Assembly (NCBI RefSeq): GCF_009849585.1
Contig: NZ_VCRN01000015.1
Span: 39,979-103,978, forward strand
Reading direction: 5' to 3'
Source of the DNA: Bacillus sp. ZZV12-4809
GTDB lineage: Bacteria > Bacillota > Bacilli > Bacillales > Cytobacillaceae
DNA: 64,000 bases
In this document: piece by piece, positions 24,384-34,022 of the stretch
Layout of the letters: the number at the start of each line of letters is the position of its first letter
Position numbering within the stretch: the stretch's first letter is position 1
Notes under the pieces: model-generated
What the model saw: the letters and a program-made list of their open reading frames with translations, nothing else
Told to the model about the DNA's origin: nothing
Databases searched by the model: none
Program-made: the position numbers and the translations under genes

Positions 24384-25885
24384 ACGAATCATGGGAAGGA
24401 TTCGCCCAGCGGATGCAGCGTTTGAATCCGCTGTTTGAGCTTGGGAGAGGAATGGAAGTCGGAGAACTGAAGCCTCATATCCAGACAATTCTGATGCAGG
24501 TGCTCCTCACCATTTTTTACCGCGAATTGAATGATGATGATCATCGGCGAAAATCGGATATCAAATATATGGTCGAAGATTCGATTAAACAAATGAAGCT
24601 TTTGGCTGATGAGAAGCAGATTGAACGAATTACAAGCGGGCTTCTGTATCAGGGAAAAGAAGAATACAGCAGGCCGTTTGAAGCCCTTTATTACGATGAA
24701 ATCAGGCAGTCATGGGAGACACAGGTATTCCGCTATGTGACAATGGATGAATTATATACAAACCTGGAAATGGGCGGATCAATCGTTTATAAGCTTACTG
24801 ATATCTCACAGGAAATGATTTTCATGAGCAGGGAAATGGCAGAAGAATTCTCGATCACCATTGAACAGCTTTACAGTATGCAGCTGATTAAAAACGGCAA
24901 TTTCCGCAAAGCTACCCGAAACCTCGATCACCTCATTTCACGGGTCAACCGCTTAATGTCAAGAGAATTCTCCTTTCAAAAAGAAATGATTAATAATCCC
25001 AAAATCTTATTGATGGAAGAAGAAATGCAAAGGGCTGATAACCGTGCGGAAATTGAAAAGCAGTTCGAAGAAGAGAAGAATCACTTCCGCACCATCAGCA
25101 GCATGATCGAAAAAACGAAACGAAGAAATGAGGAAAATGATCTCATACAAAAAGAATTGATCTTACTCCAGGAAAAGATCGGCCATACAAGGCAATTGCA
25201 TGACCGTTTCGCCAAGCTTGTGATTCAGAATATCTCCTATGAAATAAAATTAAAAGCGGAAAACCCTTCACTGTTTTGGGAAACGAGCCTCGTTTCGTTT
25301 CGTGAGCATATTTATGAAAATTGGTTCATGAAGGAGGGGGGATCTTCCTTTAATCGTGTTGAACAGGTACTGGGTCCTTTATTTTCACCAAAGAATGAAT
25401 TTATCTTACCTTTGGATTGGATTTGGGGCGAACAGGAATTTGATGAAAAACAGCAGACAGAGGCGATAGAGGAAGAAACGGAAGAGGAAAGTATTACACG
25501 GCAGCGCGTTACCAACTGGGATTCTGTTATCAAGGCCTGGAGCTATGTATTTCAATATTTGCAGTCATATGGAGAGTTTTCGCTGGCTGACTTAACGACA
25601 TTGCCGCTAGAGGTACAGGATTTCTGGTTTGAGGAATCGGAAACGATTGATTTATGGATGATGTTTGATAAAAAGCCGCTGAAGGTTCAGGTGCTGCACC
25701 GGAGGGAAGAGTCTCTGAGCGATGAGCGGGAAATTCTTCTGTATAAACTGATGCAGGAGTATCCGCAATTCCAGGTGTTTGAAGGATTGAAACTTTATAC
25801 CGAGTTTGATCATCGGGCAGAGCCTTTCCTTTGGTATCAAATGAAAATCACTCCGTTTAAAATTTGTGTTCAGGAGGAGAAGTAA
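24380..25885 (+). CDS. jetA: Wadjet protein JetA (kleisin, MukF-like)
   Basis: A 501-aa kleisin subunit that bridges the JetC heads. The sequence is mostly helical with a long charged coiled region at about residues 210-300. No catalytic motif is present, as expected. The start is placed at GTG 24380, which has GGAGGAG six bases upstream and forms a GTGA overlap with the jetD stop codon; ATGs at 24365 and 24374 overlap the binding site. Identification rests mainly on length and on position between jetD and jetB. Confidence 0.85.
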   Translation: MNESWEGFAQRMQRLNPLFELGRGMEVGELKPHIQTILMQVLLTIFYRELNDDDHRRKSDIKYMVEDSIKQMKLLADEKQIERITSGLLYQGKEEYSRPFEALYYDEIRQSWETQVFRYVTMDELYTNLEMGGSIVYKLTDISQEMIFMSREMAEEFSITIEQLYSMQLIKNGNFRKATRNLDHLISRVNRLMSREFSFQKEMINNPKILLMEEEMQRADNRAEIEKQFEEEKNHFRTISSMIEKTKRRNEENDLIQKELILLQEKIGHTRQLHDRFAKLVIQNISYEIKLKAENPSLFWETSLVSFREHIYENWFMKEGGSSFNRVEQVLGPLFSPKNEFILPLDWIWGEQEFDEKQQTEAIEEETEEESITRQRVTNWDSVIKAWSYVFQYLQSYGEFSLADLTTLPLEVQDFWFEESETIDLWMMFDKKPLKVQVLHRREESLSDEREILLYKLMQEYPQFQVFEGLKLYTEFDHRAEPFLWYQMKITPFKICVQEEK

Positions 25886-26631
25886 TGAGTGCAGAAAGTA
25901 TTAAGACTGCATCAGCGGTTTATTTTACGCTATTAAAAGACAAGGTCATTGATGAAAGCAGCGAGCACTTTCAGGCGTATTTCGATCCTGATGTAAGACA
26001 GACGGTGCTTTTAATGGCAGACGAATCAGGGACCTTTATCATTGAATCACCTAAACGGATTCAGCTCGTTGTCCAGCCGACCGGCTCTGTTTTTGCAACG
26101 AATTTTACACATATGAAGGACAGGCATAAGCAGGTTGAAACAAAAAAACATTTTCACCTGATGAGTGTTGTTATTATGGCATTCCTTGCAGCCATCGACC
26201 GCAATCAGGCGGCTAAGATCCGCACCAAGCGCGAAGGAATCAGCTTCTATACATTGGAGCGGCAAGTCAATGATGTCATTGTGAATTGGGATAGCCTGCT
26301 TAAAGTAAAACCGGATTTCGGAGAAGACGAAAAAATTGATATGAAAGACGTTGTGACCACATGGAAATACATGGAGGTCGACACAGATGATTACGGAGTT
26401 AAGAAAGCCAATCGCAGAACGAGGATCGGTTTGATTACAAGTGCCATGCGTCTGTTGGAAACAGAAGGGCTCATTGTCATCCTGGATCGGGAGGATATAC
26501 CGAAGGCCATTCCAAAGCAGGAGTTATTTGAGCGGATTGAATATCTGTATCATGACTATGACCGTTATGAAATGTTCAAGGAATTAATGAAAACCGAGGA
26601 GGATCAGCATGCCGAAAATACATCGAATTAG
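25885..26631 (+). CDS. jetB: Wadjet protein JetB (KITE, MukE-like)
   Basis: A 248-aa protein expected to be the winged-helix KITE subunit binding the kleisin. It shows alternating helix and strand segments and a C-terminal winged-helix-like end (RTRIGLITSAMRLLETEGL). The start is ATG 25885 in a TAATG overlap with jetA, with AGGAGGAG upstream; an earlier in-frame GTG is inside jetA. It overlaps jetC by 23 bp. Identification depends on size and position as much as on sequence. Confidence 0.85.
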   Translation: MSAESIKTASAVYFTLLKDKVIDESSEHFQAYFDPDVRQTVLLMADESGTFIIESPKRIQLVVQPTGSVFATNFTHMKDRHKQVETKKHFHLMSVVIMAFLAAIDRNQAAKIRTKREGISFYTLERQVNDVIVNWDSLLKVKPDFGEDEKIDMKDVVTTWKYMEVDTDDYGVKKANRRTRIGLITSAMRLLETEGLIVILDREDIPKAIPKQELFERIEYLYHDYDRYEMFKELMKTEEDQHAENTSN

Positions 26632-29600
26632 AATTGCCGGCCTGAAATATGATGGCATGCAAAAGCAGTATAAGGACACCATATTTAACTTTCATAATGG
26701 GGAAACTTCCACAAATGGCCTCATATCGATGATGAATGGCGGCGGGAAAGGTGTTTTCCTGCAGACTATATTTCAGATCCTTAAGCCGGGTACCGCTTGG
26801 GGAAAGCAGAATAACCGATATTATCAGCAATTCTTTTTTAATAATAAAGAGCAGTTCCTGCCTTATACCTTTCATGTTCTAGTTCAATGGGAGCTCGACG
26901 GTTCAGACCGCAGGCATTTGGTGACGGGCGGTATGTTTTCAGCAGAACAGCGGATTTCCATGAATGAAGAAAGCGGAGAAAGCAAACCGCTTGAACAGGA
27001 AGCGAAAATCGTCCCTGATATTACCTTTTATACAAGAGAGTTTGAAAGAAAAGAAGAAGCATCACTTGATCATATTCCGCTCTATGAAGATGGAGAGCTT
27101 GCTGAAACAGAAGGACTGAAGGATTATTTAAAATGGAATGGGTACGATGTTTACCGGGACACTAAGAAACACTACCGTATTCTTGATACATATGGGATTA
27201 ACCGAAAAGACTGGGATATTATGAAGGATATTAATAAGGATGAAGGCGGGGTTGGAAAATTCTTTGAAGGGGCTGAAGATGATCATTCCCTTTTCCAAAA
27301 GCGGATCATACCGACAGTAAGTCAGGTACTGCACCGGACGGAGCATCAGAAGAACGATCTGGTTGAGATTTTTAAAAGCCAGGCAAGCATTGCGAAAGAC
27401 CTCCCTGTTTTGCTGAAGAGAGAGCAGGCACATAAAGAGTTTCTGGAAGATATCCTTCCATTTGAAGAGAGTCTTGAAAAGGGTGTCGGGCATAGGGAAA
27501 TTGTGGAGGACAGCATTAAAGCTGGAAGACAGCTGCTTGGCGCGTTAGAGCACTTGAAGAAAACAGAAGAAGAAACACTCATAGAGCTTGATAAGGAAAT
27601 TGAAAAATTAACAGGCCGGCAAGTGGATCTGCGTTTTCAGAAAGATAATCTTGAATATGCTAAAGCACACCGGGAAGTGCTGACTTGGGAGAAGAACTTA
27701 GCGGAAGAGCAGAAGAAGCATTTAGTTCTGAAGGAAGTTGTTAAGGAAAAGCAGGAGAGAAAAGAGGAGCTGGCTTTTCAGCTGTTATTGAAAGAATGGC
27801 ATGAAGGGGATCAAAGCATCAGTGCGCTTTCCCAGCAGATTGCAAAGCTTGAGCAAAACAGCGGCCTGGAGCAAGTGAATCATAGAATGGATGAGATCAA
27901 AAAAGAAGCGGCACAGCAGTGGGAAAAAGCCTCCGCTGCCATTGGGGAAGCCGTTCAGCATTATACAGGTTATCAGAAATATTTAAAGAAAAAAGCAAAC
28001 GACCTGTCTAAGCAGGATAAACAAAAGACCCAGGAGATTGCCAAGCTTCGTACGGAAATTGATTTTCTTTATACCCAAATCCATGAATTTGAATCAAAAG
28101 AAGAACAGCTCATCAAGGAATTCGGTGACCGCATTACCTATGATTTAACGGGTTTAATAGAAAATCTGCATAAACAGAAAGAAACCAAAGAAGCGGCACT
28201 CGATGATATTCAGGCAAAAGAGCTTAGATCAAATGAAAAGCAGAATCAGCTTGCTTCTTCCCATGGCACACTCGCGCAATCCATCCAGTTTTCTGAAGAA
28301 AAATGTGAAGAGTTGAAAAGGAAAAAGGAAGACCAGCAGCAGAAAGAAACAAAGCTGTACAATCGGCTGCAGGGCGTTCTGCAAGGTGTTACAGCTCCAT
28401 TCACAAATGCCCTTTTATCAAAATACTCCTTGGAAGTGGAAGAGCTTCTCGTGCAAAATCGCGGGCAAGCGGAAGAATTAAAGAAAGCACTCTGGGAAAC
28501 GCAGCTGGATTATGCCTTGAATGATGAGCATTTCTGGATTGCAAATAATGATGTGAAGGAACTGAAGGAATGGATTGATGAAAAGACCGGTATTGACGTA
28601 TTTTACGGATCCCAATTTCTCCAAACCTTAAAGCCGGATGAAATGGAAAGCCACATGCTTGCTCATCCGCTCCTGCCATATGGCTTGGTGGTCAGCAGGA
28701 CTCAATGGGAAAAAATCAATAAGCAGGTTCTTAGCGGTAGGATGTTTAAAAGTCCGGTCCCGATTTTTATGCGTGAAGATATGGCTGGCGAAAATCAGCA
28801 GAATGCCTTTGTGATGATCACTGGGACAGAGAAGGAGCTGCTGGCGGATAAAAATCAATTCACAAACTGGACAATTCAGATTGCGAAACAAATTGAAGAA
28901 AAGAAAGAAACTCTTGCAGAGCTGGAAAAAACAGAAACAGCTCTGCGCCGTATTATGAAAGAAATAGACCGGTTCCTTGCAAGCGACCTTGCTGTTGATC
29001 TCGAAAAAGCACAGCTTCAGGAAAAGGAAGCCCTGCTTTCGAGAAAAACAGAGCTGCAGGCTATCATTGTGCAGGAGGAAAAAGAAAAAGAACTGCAGCT
29101 GGGACTTAGAGAACAGCTGGACAAGACGAAGAAAAAGATTGATAAGCTTTCTAAAGAGGCAGAATCCTTAGCGGAATTTAACCGTGAAAAGTCGGTGCAA
29201 CAGGAAAATAAACGGGTAAAGCAGGAAAAAGAGAAGCAGAAGGAAGCATTTGAGAAGCTGCAGAATGAGCTGGGGAACGAGCTTCAGTCCATTGCAGACC
29301 TTCAGGAAAAGTGGAGCCAGACCTATCTGGAATGGAAGCTGTCAGCCGAGCAGGATATTAAGAAGATCAGCTTCTTTATTGAAGGTGCTTCTTTCCCAGC
29401 CGCTGAAAAAGCTGAAGCTTCCGATGAGGTTCCGCGATTATCACCTTATATTTTAGAAGAAATCAATGGCAGTATGGAAGAGCTTAAACAGCTTCAAAAA
29501 TCCAAAGAAGAACAAGCGAGTGAACTGCTCGCGATTCAGGCGACAAGGGTATCAGAACAAAAGCAGCAATTGAAGCTGGAGAAAAAACTTCATGCTCTTA

Positions 29601-31069
29601 ATGAAGAGTGGAAGGATGCGCCTGTACCGGATGAACCAATAAGTATTTTAGAAAAAATGGTTCAGACAGCTGCAAAGGAAACAAAGGCAGCAGAAAAAGA
29701 AGAACGTGAACAGGAAAAGGCCGTAACCATTGCGGAAACTTCCTTAAAGCATGGAAGAGACCAGCGAAAAAAATCCGCTAAAAAAGTGGCCAAGCATGAT
29801 CAGCAGTCTGAAGAATGGGAAGACCTTGATCTGGAAGTCAAGACGGTTGAAATCACTGACCAGACCAAACAGACAAATGCAGAGTTAAAGAAAACGGAAG
29901 AGCGTAAAAAAGAGACAGAACAAAACATAACTGAGTTTGAAAACAATCAATTGCATTTGTCCGTCATTCTTAAAGAGGAAGCGGCCGCATTTACAGATGA
30001 GGATATAGAGAAATTAAAGACTCAGGGAAAACAAAGCATCTTATCCTGGAGTGAAAAACATCAGGCTATTCAGGATGAAGGGCAGGAAAAGCATGCAAAG
30101 ATTGAACAATCACTAAGGAATTTAAAGCTTGCTATTGAAGGAAAGGATTGGGAAATCCGCTTTAAAAATGAAGTCTTAACCACGCTTGATCATATGGATA
30201 CAAGGCATTATGCGCATATTCAAAGTGTCGTCCTGAACATGAAGCGCTTTTCCCAGAGCGGCCTGGAGCAGCTGGAGCGCGACAAAGAACGGGCGGAAAA
30301 GGCGCAAAACTTCTGGGCAAGCCGGGCAAGCATGAAGGTAATGAGCATTTCAGAGGCTATTCGTTCAATGATTGCAAAAATGAAGCTAAAGAATGAACGG
30401 GGTTCATTCCCGCTTGTCCAGCTCAAAGAAGACATTCTGCCTAAAAAAGCGGAAGATGTTGAACCTTTACTGAAACAGCATTTTGTTTCGGCGATAAACA
30501 AAATTACGAAGCGCTTCGAGATGATTGATGACAATAATCAGCTGCTCGATCAGGAAATCAAACAGCTCATCAGTGATGAGCAGATTTTATTTATCTCGCT
30601 AAGGAATCGTTATCCTGAGCTGCTGGTATATAATATGCGTACTGACAATGCCTTCATGTACGGGAAACCGCAGCGTGAGCATTATTCTACCTGGCAGACA
30701 ATCAACCAGGGTTCAAAGACTAAATCAGATGGCAGCGGCGGCCAAAAGCTTTCCGCCCGTATGGTCATGATGATGATGCTTCTTTCGGTTAAAAGTGAAA
30801 CGGATCAAAGCTGGGTTCCGCTGGTCTGTGATAATCCGTTCGGACAAGCAGCTTCTGCCCATGTGCTTGATCCAATTTTCGCAGTAGCCGATAAGCTGAA
30901 GTTCCAATTCATTGTCGTTACTCCTCCTGAATTGGTGAAGACAGAGATCAGCCAAAGGTTTGACTCGTACTATAAATTGGATTTTATCCGCGAAAAAGGA
31001 AAAGAGATTGTTTCGGATACGATTGTTCCAGCATTCCGGATCTATCAGGGGGAGGAAGCTGTTCATTAA
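26609..31069 (+). CDS. jetC: Wadjet protein JetC (SMC/MukB-like ATPase)
   Basis: A 1486-aa SMC-type ATPase, the motor of plasmid loop extrusion. The head begins with a P-loop at residues 43-48 that reads NGGGKG, with Gly where canonical Walker A has Ser/Thr. Two long coiled coils (about 270-630 and 740-1330) flank a hinge-like globular part near 640-730 (FWIANNDVKELKEWI, then LPYGLVVSR). The C-terminal head has signature GSGGQKLSARM from residue 1375 and Walker B LVCDNPFGQ near 1405-1413, with Asn after the Asp where a Glu is usual. The binding site GGAGGAT lies inside jetB. Confidence 0.92.
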   Translation: MPKIHRIRIAGLKYDGMQKQYKDTIFNFHNGETSTNGLISMMNGGGKGVFLQTIFQILKPGTAWGKQNNRYYQQFFFNNKEQFLPYTFHVLVQWELDGSDRRHLVTGGMFSAEQRISMNEESGESKPLEQEAKIVPDITFYTREFERKEEASLDHIPLYEDGELAETEGLKDYLKWNGYDVYRDTKKHYRILDTYGINRKDWDIMKDINKDEGGVGKFFEGAEDDHSLFQKRIIPTVSQVLHRTEHQKNDLVEIFKSQASIAKDLPVLLKREQAHKEFLEDILPFEESLEKGVGHREIVEDSIKAGRQLLGALEHLKKTEEETLIELDKEIEKLTGRQVDLRFQKDNLEYAKAHREVLTWEKNLAEEQKKHLVLKEVVKEKQERKEELAFQLLLKEWHEGDQSISALSQQIAKLEQNSGLEQVNHRMDEIKKEAAQQWEKASAAIGEAVQHYTGYQKYLKKKANDLSKQDKQKTQEIAKLRTEIDFLYTQIHEFESKEEQLIKEFGDRITYDLTGLIENLHKQKETKEAALDDIQAKELRSNEKQNQLASSHGTLAQSIQFSEEKCEELKRKKEDQQQKETKLYNRLQGVLQGVTAPFTNALLSKYSLEVEELLVQNRGQAEELKKALWETQLDYALNDEHFWIANNDVKELKEWIDEKTGIDVFYGSQFLQTLKPDEMESHMLAHPLLPYGLVVSRTQWEKINKQVLSGRMFKSPVPIFMREDMAGENQQNAFVMITGTEKELLADKNQFTNWTIQIAKQIEEKKETLAELEKTETALRRIMKEIDRFLASDLAVDLEKAQLQEKEALLSRKTELQAIIVQEEKEKELQLGLREQLDKTKKKIDKLSKEAESLAEFNREKSVQQENKRVKQEKEKQKEAFEKLQNELGNELQSIADLQEKWSQTYLEWKLSAEQDIKKISFFIEGASFPAAEKAEASDEVPRLSPYILEEINGSMEELKQLQKSKEEQASELLAIQATRVSEQKQQLKLEKKLHALNEEWKDAPVPDEPISILEKMVQTAAKETKAAEKEEREQEKAVTIAETSLKHGRDQRKKSAKKVAKHDQQSEEWEDLDLEVKTVEITDQTKQTNAELKKTEERKKETEQNITEFENNQLHLSVILKEEAAAFTDEDIEKLKTQGKQSILSWSEKHQAIQDEGQEKHAKIEQSLRNLKLAIEGKDWEIRFKNEVLTTLDHMDTRHYAHIQSVVLNMKRFSQSGLEQLERDKERAEKAQNFWASRASMKVMSISEAIRSMIAKMKLKNERGSFPLVQLKEDILPKKAEDVEPLLKQHFVSAINKITKRFEMIDDNNQLLDQEIKQLISDEQILFISLRNRYPELLVYNMRTDNAFMYGKPQREHYSTWQTINQGSKTKSDGSGGQKLSARMVMMMMLLSVKSETDQSWVPLVCDNPFGQAASAHVLDPIFAVADKLKFQFIVVTPPELVKTEISQRFDSYYKLDFIREKGKEIVSDTIVPAFRIYQGEEAVH

Positions 31070-31335
31070 AATTTGCAGAATGATAATCCTATAAATATAT
31101 TTTCTTTCTCATTGGAACGTTCAATATAGTAATAGTTAGGCGTGAACCTTTTTTAGATTACCTGGAATTTGAAGATGAGTCTTCATTAGAATAAATAGCT
31201 AAAATAGTATTTTTTCACTACATGGCTAATCAAATTCACCTTCGTCAATAAGGCCTGCTTAATAGAAGATAAGCCTTGCCATATTGCTGAAAATATGCAA
31301 TACTTGATTGAAAATAAATTAATAAACATACAAAT
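31070..31335. other. Non-coding gap after jetC
   Basis: AT-rich stretch with no gene. No hairpin with a T run is evident right after jetC. It must contain the promoter for the SAM riboswitch transcript. Confidence 0.5.
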
Positions 31336-31443
31336 TCTTATCCAGAGAGGTGGAGGGACTGGCCCTGCGAAGCCTCAGCAACCCCTGATTATGTCAGGAA
31401 GGTGCTAATTCCAACAGAGTTGACGCTCTGGGAGATAAGAGGT
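31336..31443 (+). promoter_or_regulatory. SAM-I (S-box) riboswitch
   Basis: The conserved S-box core is present: CTTATCCAGAGAGGTGGAGG, then GAAGCCTCAGCAACC, GAAGGTGCTAATTCC and the closing GAGATAAGAGG. P1 pairs CTTATC with GATAAG. The ligand is S-adenosylmethionine. Confidence 0.97.
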
Positions 31444-31455
31444 CGATTTGATAAG

Positions 31456-31486
31456 TTAAGGCCTCTTATAAAGGGGCCTTTTTTGG
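31456..31486 (+). terminator. SAM riboswitch expression-platform terminator
   Basis: Stem AAGGCCTCTT / AAGGGGCCTT (one G-T pair) plus T run. ATAAGAGG at 31435-31442 can pair with CCTCTTAT at 31462-31469 as antiterminator, so SAM should switch the gene OFF. Confidence 0.92.
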
Positions 31487-31548
31487 TGCTCTTTTATGCT
31501 CCCGTGCTAAGTGTTTAATATAGTACGAAGAAAGCGGAGGAATGACAA

Positions 31549-32127
31549 ATGGAAAACAGCGTTATACAGGTACCGGAAGCATATTCGAGTATATTACAGG
31601 AATCTGCTGTGATGGGCTTCGGGCAATCATGTGATAAAAAAACAGGATTTTTACTAAAGGGGCTGGCTGCCTCCAAACCGGGTGGAAGCTTTTTGGAGCT
31701 GGGGACAGGTACGGGAGCTTCTGCTTCATGGATAATGGATGGGATGGATGAAAGCAGTAAGCTTACGACCGTTGATATAGATTTGAACGTGCAATCCATT
31801 GCGAAAAAATACCTCGGAAAGGACGCCAGAATCACATTTTGCTGTGAAGACGGAGCAGCTTTTATTCGAAATCTATCTGAGCGATTCGATTTTATTTTTG
31901 CAGATACGTGGCCCGGAAAATTCGAGCTCCTGGACAAAACCCTGGACCATTTGAATGTTGGCGGTTTTTATGTAATTCATGATGTGTTTCCGCAGCAGAA
32001 ATTGCCTGAAGAATTTAGAATCAAAGCTACTAAACTTCTCAAAACTCTGCAGGACAGGCCAGATCTAGACATTACCGAATTGGATTGGTCTACCGGACTG
32101 ATACTCGCAGTGAAGACTGCAGTTTGA
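31549..32127 (+). CDS. Class I SAM-dependent (O-)methyltransferase
   Basis: A 192-aa cytoplasmic methyltransferase. Motif I LELGTGTGASASW is near residues 48-60, the acidic end of strand 2 TVDIDLN near 82, and the FIFADTWPGKFE motif near 112-122 resembles the metal-dependent O-methyltransferase DxW/DP region. It is controlled by a SAM-OFF riboswitch, so it is expressed when SAM is low, which is odd for a SAM consumer and suggests a role in methionine or sulfur recycling (inference). It is followed by a PH-domain gene on the same strand. Confidence 0.9.
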   Translation: MENSVIQVPEAYSSILQESAVMGFGQSCDKKTGFLLKGLAASKPGGSFLELGTGTGASASWIMDGMDESSKLTTVDIDLNVQSIAKKYLGKDARITFCCEDGAAFIRNLSERFDFIFADTWPGKFELLDKTLDHLNVGGFYVIHDVFPQQKLPEEFRIKATKLLKTLQDRPDLDITELDWSTGLILAVKTAV

Positions 32128-32153
32128 CAGAAGAGATATGAGGAGGGGATCAC

Positions 32154-32537
32154 ATGAGTAGCATTATAAATTCGCTTGGAACTGTGCTGCATGAAGAAGA
32201 AAACATTATTGAATGCTTAACCTGTTCATTAGTATCGCATTACTGTTTAGCCCCGCTGCCCGGATTGCTGGCGGCAACAAATAAAAGGCTGCTATTTTAT
32301 GGATTATCTGCATCTGAATCAACAAAGGAATTAGTTGAAGAATTTGCATATATCGATATAACTTCCATTAAAGAAAAGAGGGGAATAACGGGCAAGCATA
32401 TTCATATGTACTATAACGATGATTTTTTTAAATTCCAGCAAATCGAGGGGATGAATATGTTTGATTTTATGGCAGCGGTTAAGGAAAAGCTCTGCACGAT
32501 TACAAATCCGGCAAAAGAGCGATATCCCGTAAGATAA
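32154..32537 (+). CDS. Bacterial PH-domain (bPH-like) protein
   Basis: A 127-aa protein whose pattern of short strands fits a bacterial PH-like domain: LAATNKRLLFYGL at about residues 42-54, FAYIDITSIKEKRGITGKHIHMYYNDDFFKF (given as a position 63-93 block), and a final helix (FMAAVKEKL). The function of this family is poorly known. GAGGAGGGGATCACATG start signals precede ATG 32154. It lies 26 bp after the methyltransferase and may share its transcript. Confidence 0.75.
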   Translation: MSSIINSLGTVLHEEENIIECLTCSLVSHYCLAPLPGLLAATNKRLLFYGLSASESTKELVEEFAYIDITSIKEKRGITGKHIHMYYNDDFFKFQQIEGMNMFDFMAAVKEKLCTITNPAKERYPVR

Positions 32538-32559
32538 GCGCCCTTTTAGCGGATAGATG

Positions 32560-33930
32560 TTAAACATTTAAATAATTTTTCCAGGTATTAACCATTAATT
32601 GTACCCCCTTCTCAATTTCGTCCATTGAGGGTGCCCCATAGCCAAGCATCACATGGTTGGCGGGTTTGTGAAGCTGGTACATAGGCGAAACAGCATCAAT
32701 TTCAACTCCCGCCGACTTTGCCAGTTCAATTGCTTTAGGTTCATTTAATCCTTCTGGTAATATCACGATAATGTGCAAACCTGCTGTATCACCAATTATG
32801 TCAAAATGCTCTCCTAAATGCTTTGACAGGCTTTCGATTAAACAGTTCCTCTTGGCCCGATATAACGTTCTCATTTTTGCTATATGAGATGTATAAAGTC
32901 CTTCTTCCATAAATTTTGCAGCAGCCCGCTGGTCGATTCTTGAAACATTAGACTTTTGATTAGCATTAAATTCTTCATATCCCTGCTGCAGTGATGCCGG
33001 CATAATCAGATAGCTGATCCGAAGTGCCGGGAGCAAAGTTTTTGAAAAGGTGCCAAAGTAAAGAACGCGCCCGCTGGAATCCAGATGGGCCAATGACGGA
33101 ATCGGTGTCCCTTTATAGCGGAATTCAGAATCATAGTCATCCTCAAGAATGTAAGCGTCCTGTTTCAGTGCCCAATTTAACAGTTCAGTCCTTCTGGCAA
33201 TAGACATAATTGTACCAGTAGGGTATTGGTGGGCCGGTGTTGTATATAATAGTTTTACCGGCTTATCAGGTACACAGCATCCTTCATCGTCCACAGGAAT
33301 AGGATGATATTCCAGCTGCAATTGCTCAAAAACGGATCTTGCCCTAATGAAACCCGGATCTTCTATTCCGACGGCTTTTCTCTTGAAAAACAAACAGACA
33401 TTCAGTAACTGCTGTTGAAATCCGCTGAATAGATAAACCTGTTCCGGCTTGCAGGCCAATCCTCTGGCTTGCTGCAGGTATTGTGCAATCTGCACCCGCA
33501 AAGAATAGTCACTCTGCCACGGAGCATTGGCGGCATTGGATTTATTAAGCTCTTTTCGATAAAGTCTGTTCCAGTGTTTATAGGGAAAGGCAGAGGCATC
33601 AATCTGCCCGTTTTTAAAATTTATTGAAGACTCACCATGTACTTCTTTTTCCAATTCTACTGATCCATGCTCATTATAGTGCCATTCATCCTTAATTTCC
33701 GAAACAAAATATCCTCTTCGTTCCACTGTATAACAGTACCCTTCACTCTGGAGCTGTTCATAAGCCGTTTGAACAGTCACGATGCTTACGCTTAACTGCT
33801 CGGCGAGTTGCCGCTTTGAAGGAAGCTTGGCATGAGCAGGCAGCTTTTTATCAAAAGTCGCCCTTCGGATTTGTTCATAAATTTGCTTATATTTTGCTTT
33901 ATGATTCGAAAGAAGAATTTGAAGCTCCAT
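32560..33930 (-). CDS. MocR/GabR-type PLP-dependent regulator
   Basis: A 456-aa regulator with an N-terminal GntR winged helix (AKLPSKRQLAEQLSVSIVTVQTAYEQL at about 35-60) and a C-terminal aminotransferase-like domain that binds PLP; the fold-type I lysine lies in GTFSKTLLP. Such proteins control genes for PLP or amine metabolism. The start is put at ATG 33930, with AGGGA upstream; an in-frame ATG 11 codons earlier has no binding site. It is divergent from a GNAT gene, its likely target, followed by an aminotransferase. Confidence 0.92.
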   Translation of the reverse strand: MELQILLSNHKAKYKQIYEQIRRATFDKKLPAHAKLPSKRQLAEQLSVSIVTVQTAYEQLQSEGYCYTVERRGYFVSEIKDEWHYNEHGSVELEKEVHGESSINFKNGQIDASAFPYKHWNRLYRKELNKSNAANAPWQSDYSLRVQIAQYLQQARGLACKPEQVYLFSGFQQQLLNVCLFFKRKAVGIEDPGFIRARSVFEQLQLEYHPIPVDDEGCCVPDKPVKLLYTTPAHQYPTGTIMSIARRTELLNWALKQDAYILEDDYDSEFRYKGTPIPSLAHLDSSGRVLYFGTFSKTLLPALRISYLIMPASLQQGYEEFNANQKSNVSRIDQRAAAKFMEEGLYTSHIAKMRTLYRAKRNCLIESLSKHLGEHFDIIGDTAGLHIIVILPEGLNEPKAIELAKSAGVEIDAVSPMYQLHKPANHVMLGYGAPSMDEIEKGVQLMVNTWKNYLNV

Positions 33931-34022
33931 TAAATCATTCCCTGGTATTATATTAAAATTCATATTTGGTTATTTTTATCATACCAGAAATCGATTTTAA
34001 TAGATGCAGGGAGAGTGATAAT

